Source: Desulfarculaceae bacterium
GTDB lineage: Bacteria; Desulfobacterota; Desulfarculia; Desulfarculales; Desulfarculaceae
Length of the DNA stretch: 54,318 nucleotides
Assembly (NCBI GenBank): GCA_027067385.1
Contig: JAMOVV010000038.1
Coordinates: 1 to 54,318, forward strand
Direction: 5' to 3'
In this document: positions 9,832 through 17,464 of the stretch, in pieces
Layout: every line of letters begins with the position of its first letter
How positions within the stretch are numbered: the stretch's first letter is position 1
Notes under the pieces: model-generated
Database searches by the model: none
Told to the model about the DNA's origin: nothing
The model's input: only the letters and a program-made list of their open reading frames with translations
Made by a program: the position numbers and the translations under genes

Positions 9832-10140
9832 CTCTAAATCTCCTAAATATAGATTGCCCTTCCGATTTTTCGGATAGGGATAAAGGGCCTATTGAACCTA
9901 GACTTTCGTGCTGAGATTTAGGCGCGTCATGCGCCGGAAGGTCCAGCGGGAAGGCTTGGTCTAATCGACCTGGATACTATCCATTCATATCGTTTATGGG
10001 TCAATTGTCAACCTGTTTCTGGGGAATTCTCGTATTATTTGTTATAACAACAGGTTAGCCGGAGGTCCAATTATGATGTATGATGACAACCACGTGATAA
10101 ACGCTTGGTTTACGCCGGCTTGGCCGGCTTGAGGATCGCC

Positions 10141-10593
10141 TTGAAAATATTTATCGACGCCGACGCCTGTCCCCGGTCGGTAAAAGATTTGGTCTTTGGC
10201 GCCTCGGACCGGCTGCGCCTGCCGGTGGTGCTGGTGGCCGACCGCATGGTGTCGCGGCCCCGTTCCCGGCTGGTCTCCACCGTGGTGGTGCCGCGGGACA
10301 TGGACAGCGCCGACGCCCACATCGTGGACCGGGTGGCCCCCGGCGACCTGGTGATCACCGCCGACATCCCCCTGGCCGCGGCGGTGGTGGCCAAGGACGC
10401 CGTGGCCATCAACCCCCGCGGCGAGGTATACACCGAACAAAACGTCCGCGAGCGCCTCTCCCTGCGCGATTTCTCCATGTCCCTGCGCGAGTCCGGCATG
10501 GACCTGGGGGGACCCCCGCCCTTTTCCCGCCAGGACAAGCAACGTTTCGCCTCGGCCCTGGACCGGGAGCTGACCCGTCTGTTAAAGCAATAG
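10141..10593 (+). CDS. YaiI/YqxD family (DUF188) protein
   Basis: Start TTG-encoded MKIFIDADACPRSVKDLVF...; SGADRMDLGGPPPFSRQDKQRFASALDREL-like C-terminus. Confidence 0.9.
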   Translation: MKIFIDADACPRSVKDLVFGASDRLRLPVVLVADRMVSRPRSRLVSTVVVPRDMDSADAHIVDRVAPGDLVITADIPLAAAVVAKDAVAINPRGEVYTEQNVRERLSLRDFSMSLRESGMDLGGPPPFSRQDKQRFASALDRELTRLLKQ

Positions 10594-10602
10594 AAGTCTG
10601 GG

Positions 10603-10643
10603 ACCCGGCGGCGAACCGGCCCGGGGGCCGGTCGCCGCCGGGT
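10603..10643. terminator. Long GC-rich hairpin between convergent genes
   Basis: ACCCGGCGGCG-A-ACCGGCC-CGGG-GGCCGGT-CGCCGCCGGGT, near-perfect 18-bp stem. Confidence 0.65.
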
Positions 10644-10651
10644 GGGTGGCT

Positions 10652-11086
10652 TTAGAGCGCGTCCTTGGCCTGGGCATAGGCCTTCTTGAGCGCGGCCATG
10701 GCCTCTTGCAGCTCCTGCTTGGCCTTGGCCAGCCCGTCGCCACTGGCCGCTTTGAGCTGGGCCAGCTTTTCCTGCACCAGGGCCTGTTTCTTTTGCAACT
10801 CGGCCAAGAGCTCGCCGGCCTTGGCCTGGCCGGCCTGGGCCTGCTGTTTCACCTTGGCCATGAGCTCGTCGCCCTGCTGCTTGAGCTCCTGCACCTGGGC
10901 GTCCAGGGCGGCGGTCCACTCGGCCTTTTTCTTTCTGGCCAGCTCCACCGCGCTCTGCACGGTGGCCTTAGCCTGCTTGGTCACCTGCTCCACGGTGCCC
11001 TTGGGTTCATCGTTGGAGTCGCATCCCGCCACGGCCCAGCAAGCGGCTACCACGAGAGTCAGGGCCAGGATAAGAATTTTTTTCAT
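10652..11086 (-). CDS. Ala/Lys/Gln-rich coiled-coil lipoprotein
   Basis: Signal peptide with lipobox (WAVAGC), then a heptad-like helical sequence. Confidence 0.6.
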   Translation of the reverse strand: MKKILILALTLVVAACWAVAGCDSNDEPKGTVEQVTKQAKATVQSAVELARKKKAEWTAALDAQVQELKQQGDELMAKVKQQAQAGQAKAGELLAELQKKQALVQEKLAQLKAASGDGLAKAKQELQEAMAALKKAYAQAKDAL

Positions 11087-11306
11087 CGTCCGGGTCTCCT
11101 TTTAATGGTGATAATGCCAAACGGTGTCGCAAGGATATAGGGTTCCCGTCGCCGAAGCTCGGTAAAAATGGCGGCGCGCCGGTGACGCCGGAGATGTAGC
11201 CTGGCCGGTTCATGGCCCTCCGCAGCCGGGGGTAGGGTTCAAATACCTAAATATAAAGGCATATCGCCTCGGACCCTGCCCGCGGGCTCCCGGCCGGGAC
11301 GGGTTG

Positions 11307-11324
11307 GATTACAAAAACGTAATC
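11307..11324. promoter_or_regulatory. GATTAC-N6-GTAATC dyad upstream of parA-like gene
   Basis: Perfect 6-bp arms; the same TTAC-N6-GTAA core recurs twice downstream of the parA/istB-like pair. Confidence 0.45.
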
Positions 11325-11524
11325 AATAATGGCTTTTCTAATCATTGTTCCCGTGGCGGACCCTGGGGGCCGGTGGGGGGTCGCGCACGATATCGTATGT
11401 AATAATAATGTGTTATCAATTATTTAATGCGCAGGCCACCCCAGGCGGCCACGATGGCACGCCCCTTGCGTTGCATGAAGCGGCGGCATAGCGAAAATCC
11501 GCGCCAATAACGCGGGGGAGCGTA

Positions 11525-12838
11525 ATGGGTGAGAGTGTAAGTCGTTTTGGAGCGATAGTAGGGCCCCAGGGCATGCGCCGGATCGTGGTGAGCCTGCTCA
11601 AGGGGGGGGTGGCCAAGAGCGAGACCGCGGTGAGCCTGGCCCACGGCATGGCCATGCGGGGGCTCAAGGTGCTTTTGGTGGACACGGACGTGCAGGCCCA
11701 GTGCAGCGACATGCTGGGAATCTATCCCGAGCGCGGCCTGGCCCAGGTCATCGCCGGCTGGCCCGACCCCGACGGGGTCCTGGCCGAGGCCCGGGAGAAT
11801 CTTTGGCTGCTGGCCGGCGGCAACGACCTGGCCGGTGTAAAGATGGAGATCGCGCGGCGGGAGATGTCGCCGGAGTCGGTGCTGGACGAGGCCCTGCAGC
11901 GGTTCCAGGACCGCTTCGACGTGATGATCATCGACACCGCGCCGGGCTGGGACACCCTGTTGGTCAACGCGTTGTTCTGCAGCCGCGAGGTGCTCTCGCC
12001 GGTGTCCATGGAGCCCATGGCGCTCTCGGGGCTCCAGCGTTTTGAGGAGCGCCTGTCGATCATCCAGAAGTACAACCCGCAACTGGTCCTGCGCTGGATC
12101 ATCCCCACCTTTGTCGACGGCCGGGTGAAGAAGACCGCCGAGATACTGCGCCAGTTGAAGGAGCGCTACGGCGAGCTGATCGGCCCGTCCATCAAGTATT
12201 CGGTGAAGCTCTCGGAGGCCCCGGCCTTTGGCAAGACCATCTACGAGCACGATCCCAAGGGGGTGGGGGCCAAGGCCTACCACGCCCTCACCGAGCGCAT
12301 TATGGCCGACGCCCCGGCGCAACGCGCCGCCCGGCCCCGGCCGTCGGCGGCCGAGGCCCCGTCCCGGGCGGTCGCCGGCAAGGTGTCGGCGCGCGTCATC
12401 AGCCCGCGGCCGGCCCAGGTGCAAACGGCCGAGGCGACCGAGGCGGTGGTCGCCGCGGTGGCGGCCCGGGGCCGCACCACCGGGCCGGAGGGCGCCCCGG
12501 TGTCGGCGGCTGAGACCTCGCCGCCGGAGACCATCGCCACCAACGCGGCGGCCCAGGATCAGGGCGCCGCCCGTATCAAGAAGAGCCCGCCGGTGCTGCG
12601 CCAGCGGCTGCGGCGGGACCAGGCCGATGATCCCGGCGCCCCGGCTAAGACAGCGGCCCAGCCGGAGTCGCGTCCCGGTTACGCCAGCCTGCGGGACCGC
12701 CTGGGCCGGGCCCAGCCCGGCCGGACCAGGACGCCGGCCGGGGTGAAAAAGCGCTCGCCCTACTTGAGCCTCAAGGAGAGGTTGCAAAGGGGTTCCCCAA
12801 GCCGGGAAAAATCAGCGCCGCCGTCTGGTGAGTTGTGA
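11525..12838 (+). CDS. ParA/MinD-type ATPase with long Ala/Pro/Arg-rich C-terminal tail
   Basis: Deviant Walker A SLLKGGVAKSETAVSLA, IIDTAPGWDTL; the tail carries three SLRxRLxR-like repeats. Confidence 0.88.
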   Translation: MGESVSRFGAIVGPQGMRRIVVSLLKGGVAKSETAVSLAHGMAMRGLKVLLVDTDVQAQCSDMLGIYPERGLAQVIAGWPDPDGVLAEARENLWLLAGGNDLAGVKMEIARREMSPESVLDEALQRFQDRFDVMIIDTAPGWDTLLVNALFCSREVLSPVSMEPMALSGLQRFEERLSIIQKYNPQLVLRWIIPTFVDGRVKKTAEILRQLKERYGELIGPSIKYSVKLSEAPAFGKTIYEHDPKGVGAKAYHALTERIMADAPAQRAARPRPSAAEAPSRAVAGKVSARVISPRPAQVQTAEATEAVVAAVAARGRTTGPEGAPVSAAETSPPETIATNAAAQDQGAARIKKSPPVLRQRLRRDQADDPGAPAKTAAQPESRPGYASLRDRLGRAQPGRTRTPAGVKKRSPYLSLKERLQRGSPSREKSAPPSGEL

Positions 12839-12869
12839 GGACCTGGACCGTAAGAGAGGTGTATGAAAA

Positions 12870-13724
12870 ATGTCTGGGCGTAAAAACCTGCCCGGCTTGA
12901 TGGAAGAGGCCTTCGGCCGGGTGAGCATTCCGGAGCCCCGGGCCAGGGCCAAGGTGGTGCGCATGCCCACCGAGCCCGGCTCTGCCCCGTCAAACACCGT
13001 AAAGAAGATGCTGGCCGAATTGCGCCTCGGCGGCATGGCCGCGGCCTACAACAAGCAGATCGCCAAGCCCGAGTCGGTGGCCCTGTCGTTTGAGATGCGC
13101 TTAAAGCACATGCTGGAGTGCGAGGCCAAGCTGCGGGCCCGTCGCCGCTTCAAGACCCGGCTGCGCCAGGCCGGGCTGCGGCTGCCGGCCACGGTGGAGA
13201 TGATCGACTACGACTACGCCCGGGGGCTGGACCGCGGGCAGGTACAAGAGCTGACCACCTGCGACTGGATCAAGCAACACCAGGACCTCATCGTCTGTGG
13301 GCCGGTGGGTACGGGTAAAACCTTCCTGGCCTGCGCCCTGGCCCACCAGGCCTGCGTCTTGGGATACAAGGCCCTTTATCGGCGTCTGCCCGACCTCCTG
13401 CGGGAGTTGGCCCGGGCCCGGCGCGAGGACCGCTGGGAAAAGACCCGGGCCTTTTTGCAAAAAAAGGACTTGCTGATCATTGACGACCTGGGCCTGGACC
13501 CCCTGGACCAGTGGCAAAAGATGGACCTTTTGGACCTCTTGGAAAATCGTCACGGCCGGCGCTCCACCCTGGTGGCCTCCCCGGCGCCGGAGGCCGACTG
13601 GCCCGAGGTTATCGGATGGTCCACACCGGCCCAGGCCATCGTGGACCGTCTGGCCCACCCGGCCCACCGCATAACCCTGGCCGGCCACTCCATGCGCCGG
13701 CGCCAGCGGCCCTCCCGCGCCTGA
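12870..13724 (+). CDS. IstB/DnaC-like AAA ATPase without a partner transposase
   Basis: GPVGTGKTFLACALAHQA, LLIIDDLGLDPLD, WPEVIGWSTPAQAIVDRLAHPAHRITLAGHSMRR typical of IstB-like ATPases. Confidence 0.9.
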   Translation: MSGRKNLPGLMEEAFGRVSIPEPRARAKVVRMPTEPGSAPSNTVKKMLAELRLGGMAAAYNKQIAKPESVALSFEMRLKHMLECEAKLRARRRFKTRLRQAGLRLPATVEMIDYDYARGLDRGQVQELTTCDWIKQHQDLIVCGPVGTGKTFLACALAHQACVLGYKALYRRLPDLLRELARARREDRWEKTRAFLQKKDLLIIDDLGLDPLDQWQKMDLLDLLENRHGRRSTLVASPAPEADWPEVIGWSTPAQAIVDRLAHPAHRITLAGHSMRRRQRPSRA

Positions 13725-13743
13725 GCGCTGGCGGCCGGTTCGC

Positions 13744-13778
13744 TTACAATTTTGTAACAGCGATTTACGCTTCCGTAA
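13744..13778. promoter_or_regulatory. Two tandem TTAC-N6-GTAA dyads 21 bp centre-to-centre
   Basis: TTACaattttGTAA (13744-13757) and TTACgcttccGTAA (13765-13778). Confidence 0.5.
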
Positions 13779-13885
13779 TCGTTTGCCCGGCGGCGCATAC
13801 CCGCGGCCTGAGCCCTGCCTTGACTTTTGGCCGGTGCTCTGTGAACATGGTTTTTGCTTGCCATTATGGGTGGGGGAATCGGCGT

Positions 13886-14551
13886 ATGGGTGATCGGCGC
13901 GAAGGCATCCCGGATCTTTTGGAGCAGGCCGGGGTTACCGGCCGCGAGCGCAGCATCTTAGACGTGGGCTGCGGCACCGGCCTGTGGTCCCTGGCCGTGG
14001 CCCGCAAGTGCCCCCAGGCCACGGTGGTGGGCTTTGACCCCTACGAGCCGGACCTGGCCGAGGCCCGCCGGCAGGCCCAGCGGGAAAACCTGGCGGTGGA
14101 GTTTCACCTGCTGGACTTTGACCAGGCCATGGAGTTTTTTAAAGACCGGCGCTTCGACCTGGTGATGTGCAACGGGGTGATGCACTACCTGGACCGCCCC
14201 CGGGCCTTCAACCGCATGGCCGGGCTGCTGGCCGACGACGGTTGGCTGATGGTCTACCACACCCACTGCGCCGGCTACTACCTGCAGCGCACCCTGCAAA
14301 ACCTACGCGACGGCAAGTTGCGCACCGCCTTTTACTATTCGCGTCCCTTGCGCTGGACCCTGCCGCGCAACCTCATCCTGGGCCGCCACGACGGCGAGAG
14401 CTGCCTCTCGGCCAGGCAACTGGCCCGCTACGCCGACCAGGCCGGCTTGACCATGGAGCTCCTGCCCCCCTCGCCGGAATATCCCCGTTCCTTCCTGGGG
14501 CTGCCGGTGGTTATCTCGGCCCGCTTTAAGAAGACCTCTCCCCCGGCCTGA
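13886..14551 (+). CDS. Class I SAM-dependent methyltransferase
   Basis: ILDVGCGTGLWSLAVARKCP, VVGFDPYE, FDLVMCNGVMHYL. Confidence 0.88.
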   Translation: MGDRREGIPDLLEQAGVTGRERSILDVGCGTGLWSLAVARKCPQATVVGFDPYEPDLAEARRQAQRENLAVEFHLLDFDQAMEFFKDRRFDLVMCNGVMHYLDRPRAFNRMAGLLADDGWLMVYHTHCAGYYLQRTLQNLRDGKLRTAFYYSRPLRWTLPRNLILGRHDGESCLSARQLARYADQAGLTMELLPPSPEYPRSFLGLPVVISARFKKTSPPA

Positions 14552-14556
14552 GCCGG

Positions 14557-15972
14557 CTAGGCGCTCACCACCCGCTTGGACTTGATGCCGTATTTCTTCA
14601 TGCGGTTGTAGACCGTCACCCGGTTCACCCCCAGGATGCGGGCGGCGGCCGACTGGTTGCCGCCGCTGGCCTGCAGGGCCCGGAGCAGGGCCGCCTTTTC
14701 GCTGAGATCGTCATGGTCGATCACGGGAGCCGGGGCCGGGGCCGGGGCCGGACCGGCGGTCTCCCCGGCGCCGCCGAGCAGCTTGGGCGGCAGGTGCTCC
14801 AGGTCGATGGGCCCTTGTTCGGAGATGACAAAGGCGTATTCCAACACGCCGTTTAGTTCGCGCACGTTGCCCGGCCAGTGGTAGGACATGAAGCAGTCCA
14901 TGGCCTGGCGGGACAGCCCGGTGATCTCCTTGCCGGTCTTGGCCTTGAGCCGGTGGATGAAGGTGTTGACCAGGGCCGGGATGTCTTCCATGCGCCGGCG
15001 CAGCGGTGGCAGGTGGATGGGGATGACGTTGATGCGGAAATAGAGGTCCTGGCGGAACTGCCCGGCGGCTATGAGCTCCTCCAAGTTGCGGTTGGTGGCG
15101 GTGATCACCCGCACGTCCACCGTGATGGGGGTGTGGTCGCCCACCCGCTCGAACTGCTTGGTCTCCAGGATGCGCAAGAGCTTAACCTGGGTGGCCAGGG
15201 GGATGTCGCCGATCTCGTCCAGGAAGATGTCGCCGCCGCTGGCCGCCTCGAAGCGGCCGATGCGGTGGCGGTAGGCGCCGGTGAAGGCCCCCTTGGTGTG
15301 GCCGAAAAGCTCGCTTTCCAAGAGCGACTGGTTCAAGGCGGCGCAACTGAGCTGGACAAAGGGCTGGTCCTTGCGGGCCCCGCTCTTGTGGATGGCCCCG
15401 GCCACCAGCTCCTTGCCGGTGCCGCTTTCGCCGAAGATGATCACCGGCGCGTCGCTGCGGGCGGCCTTTTGGATCACGTCGAAGACCTTTTGCATGGGCG
15501 GCGAGTCGCCGATGATGCCGTGAAAGCCCTTGGAACAGCCGAGCTGGCGCGATAGCTGGGTCACCTCCCGGTCCAGGCGGTCGAGCTCCGAGATGTCGGT
15601 GAGGGTCTCCACCGCGCCCAGGGGTATACCCTGCTCGTCGCGCAGCACCGAGGCGTTTTTCAACACCGGGATGAAGGTGCCGTCTTTGCGGCGGTAGTTG
15701 CAGCGGCAGCGCTTCATGCCCTTGTGGGCCGGGTCGAACAGGGCGCACCACCAGATTTTGCCCTCGCCCCGCTTGATGGCCAGCTCGCAGGCGTCGCAGG
15801 ACAAGAGGGTGCAGGGCCGGCCCATCACCTCGTCGGAGCTGTAACCGGTGAGGGTCTCAAAGGCCTGGTTGACCATGACGATGGAACCGTCGGGCGCGAT
15901 GACCACCAGGCCGTCGTTCATGGTGTTGATGATTCTCTCCAGCTGCGGATTGATGTGGCTTGGCGTGGTCAC
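14557..15972 (-). CDS. PAS-sigma54-activator (AAA+, Fis HTH) with Cys-rich PAS domain
   Basis: PAS (MVNQAFETLTGYSSDEVMGRPCTLLSCDACE), FGESGTGKELVAG, GAFTGA, Fis-like HTH. Confidence 0.93.
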   Translation of the reverse strand: MTTPSHINPQLERIINTMNDGLVVIAPDGSIVMVNQAFETLTGYSSDEVMGRPCTLLSCDACELAIKRGEGKIWWCALFDPAHKGMKRCRCNYRRKDGTFIPVLKNASVLRDEQGIPLGAVETLTDISELDRLDREVTQLSRQLGCSKGFHGIIGDSPPMQKVFDVIQKAARSDAPVIIFGESGTGKELVAGAIHKSGARKDQPFVQLSCAALNQSLLESELFGHTKGAFTGAYRHRIGRFEAASGGDIFLDEIGDIPLATQVKLLRILETKQFERVGDHTPITVDVRVITATNRNLEELIAAGQFRQDLYFRINVIPIHLPPLRRRMEDIPALVNTFIHRLKAKTGKEITGLSRQAMDCFMSYHWPGNVRELNGVLEYAFVISEQGPIDLEHLPPKLLGGAGETAGPAPAPAPAPVIDHDDLSEKAALLRALQASGGNQSAAARILGVNRVTVYNRMKKYGIKSKRVVSA

Positions 15973-16041
15973 GATGCCGCCTCGTCCTTCCCGGCAAAAT
16001 TAGTTATGGGTGTTAATTATAAACAAGCGCTCGGGGTATGG

Positions 16042-16054
16042 CAACATGTGTTAA
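16042..16054. promoter_or_regulatory. Half-site CAACATGTGTTAA, 11/13 match to the dyad arm
   Basis: Compared with CAACACCTGTTAA at 16073. Confidence 0.4.
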
Positions 16055-16072
16055 AATATTTAATGCGGATAA

Positions 16073-16103
16073 CAACACCTGTTAACGGTATTAACAGGTG
16101 TTG
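16073..16103. promoter_or_regulatory. Perfect dyad CAACACCTGTTAA-CGGTA-TTAACAGGTGTTG; candidate activator-binding enhancer
   Basis: 13-bp perfect arms, between the divergent sigma54 activator gene and the -24/-12 promoter. Confidence 0.7.
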
Positions 16104-16205
16104 CGCCTGGCCCTGCCGCCCGGGGAGGCCTGCCGGCTCGGCGGTTACATGATATTGTTTTTTAGTTACAGGTAGTTAAGATTTTGCGCCTCCCCGGCTC
16201 GCCGC

Positions 16206-16222
16206 TTGGCTCGCGCCTTGCA
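16206..16222 (+). promoter_or_regulatory. Sigma54 (-24/-12) promoter of the respiratory operon
   Basis: TTGGCTCGCGCCTTGCA, excellent match to YTGGCACGrNNNTTGCW, about 30 bp upstream of the first ATG. Confidence 0.85.
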
Positions 16223-16254
16223 GCCAAGGGACGCACGGAGAGGGCGATGTTGCC

Positions 16255-16482
16255 ATGCATATTGATGAAGAGATTGATCTGGTCGGCATGGTGACCCCTT
16301 TGTGCTTCCTCTATCTGAAAAAGGCCCTCGAGGGTCTGAAGCGGGGAGAGGTATTGCAGGTGCTGGTGGGAGAGGCCGCCATTGCCCAGTCCATCGAGAT
16401 GATCATCGAGCGATCGTCCGACCACTTGGTGGACCGCCGCCGCCGCGGCGATATCCAGTCGATCCTGATTCGCAAGGGGTGA
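16255..16482 (+). CDS. TusA/SirA-like small protein with substituted CPxP motif
   Basis: IDLVGMVTPLCFLYLKKALEGLKRGEVLQVLV...ILIRKG matches the TusA pattern, but CPxP reads TPLC. Confidence 0.7.
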   Translation: MHIDEEIDLVGMVTPLCFLYLKKALEGLKRGEVLQVLVGEAAIAQSIEMIIERSSDHLVDRRRRGDIQSILIRKG

Positions 16483-16516
16483 GGTTTTTACATACCGACC
16501 GCACAGGGGTGAGACC

Positions 16517-17464
16517 ATGGACATTAGCCGACGTAAATTCTTTAAACTCACCGGCGGCGCCGCCGCCACCGGGGTGCTCAGCGCGGGACGGGCCCGGGCG
16601 GCCTCCCGGCCGCCGTCGCCGGAGGCCTACGGATGCCTGGTGGACACCACCTTGTGCGTGGGTTGCCGCCGCTGTGAGTCGGCCTGCAACCAGCGGCACC
16701 ACCTGCCCAAGCCGGCCGAGTCCTTCGACGAGCTCAGCGTCTTGGAAAAAGAACGCCGCATGGACGAGACCACCTACACCGTGGTCAACAAGTACTATCC
16801 CCGCAACATCGGCACCCTCAAGTGGCGGCAGCGTCCCACCTACGTCAAGTTCCAGTGCATGCACTGCAACGACCCCTCCTGCGTGTCGGCCTGCATCGTG
16901 GGGGCGCTGACCAAGACCAAGAGCGGGGCGGTGGTCTACGACGTGTCCAAGTGCATCGGCTGCCGCTACTGCATGGTGGCCTGTCCTTTCCAGGTGCCGG
17001 CCTACGAGTACAACCAGCCGCTCACGCCCCGGGTGCGCAAGTGCACCTTTTGTTTTGAATACGTCAGCAAGGGCGGCCTGCCGGCCTGCGCCCAGGTCTG
17101 CCCGCGCGAGGTCATGACCTTTGGCAAGCGTTCGGACCTGCTGAAGCTGGCCCGCTGGAAGATAAAGAGCAACCCGGGCAAATACGTCGACCACATCTAC
17201 GGTGAGCGCGAGGTAGGGGGTACTTCGTGGCTATATTTGGCCTCTGAACCCTTTAGCCATATTGGCTTCCCCCGTCTGACCGACAAGGCCCCCCCTCGCC
17301 TCACCGAGTCAATCCAGCACGCGGTAACCGGCTACCTGGCCCTGCCCTTGGCCCTGTACGCCGCCCTGGGCGGGGTGATGTGGTTCACTGGTTTCCACCG
17401 CAAACACAAGGGGCCGGAGCACGACACGCCCGATACCCCGGGCCGGCAGGGGGGTGAGTCATGA
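16517..17464 (+). CDS. Tat-exported 4Fe-4S ferredoxin subunit with C-terminal TM (HybA/HmcB-like)
   Basis: Twin-arginine SRRKFFKLTGG, four Cys clusters, C-terminal TM (YLALPLALYAALGGVMWFTGF). Confidence 0.9.
   Translation: MDISRRKFFKLTGGAAATGVLSAGRARAASRPPSPEAYGCLVDTTLCVGCRRCESACNQRHHLPKPAESFDELSVLEKERRMDETTYTVVNKYYPRNIGTLKWRQRPTYVKFQCMHCNDPSCVSACIVGALTKTKSGAVVYDVSKCIGCRYCMVACPFQVPAYEYNQPLTPRVRKCTFCFEYVSKGGLPACAQVCPREVMTFGKRSDLLKLARWKIKSNPGKYVDHIYGEREVGGTSWLYLASEPFSHIGFPRLTDKAPPRLTESIQHAVTGYLALPLALYAALGGVMWFTGFHRKHKGPEHDTPDTPGRQGGES

Noticed and set aside
11420-12787. 455-aa minus-strand ORF
   Set aside because: Antisense shadow of the ParA gene with low-complexity composition
12870-13724. 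IS21-family insertion sequence
   Set aside because: Only an IstB-like ATPase is present; no IstA transposase, terminal inverted repeats or target duplication could be seen
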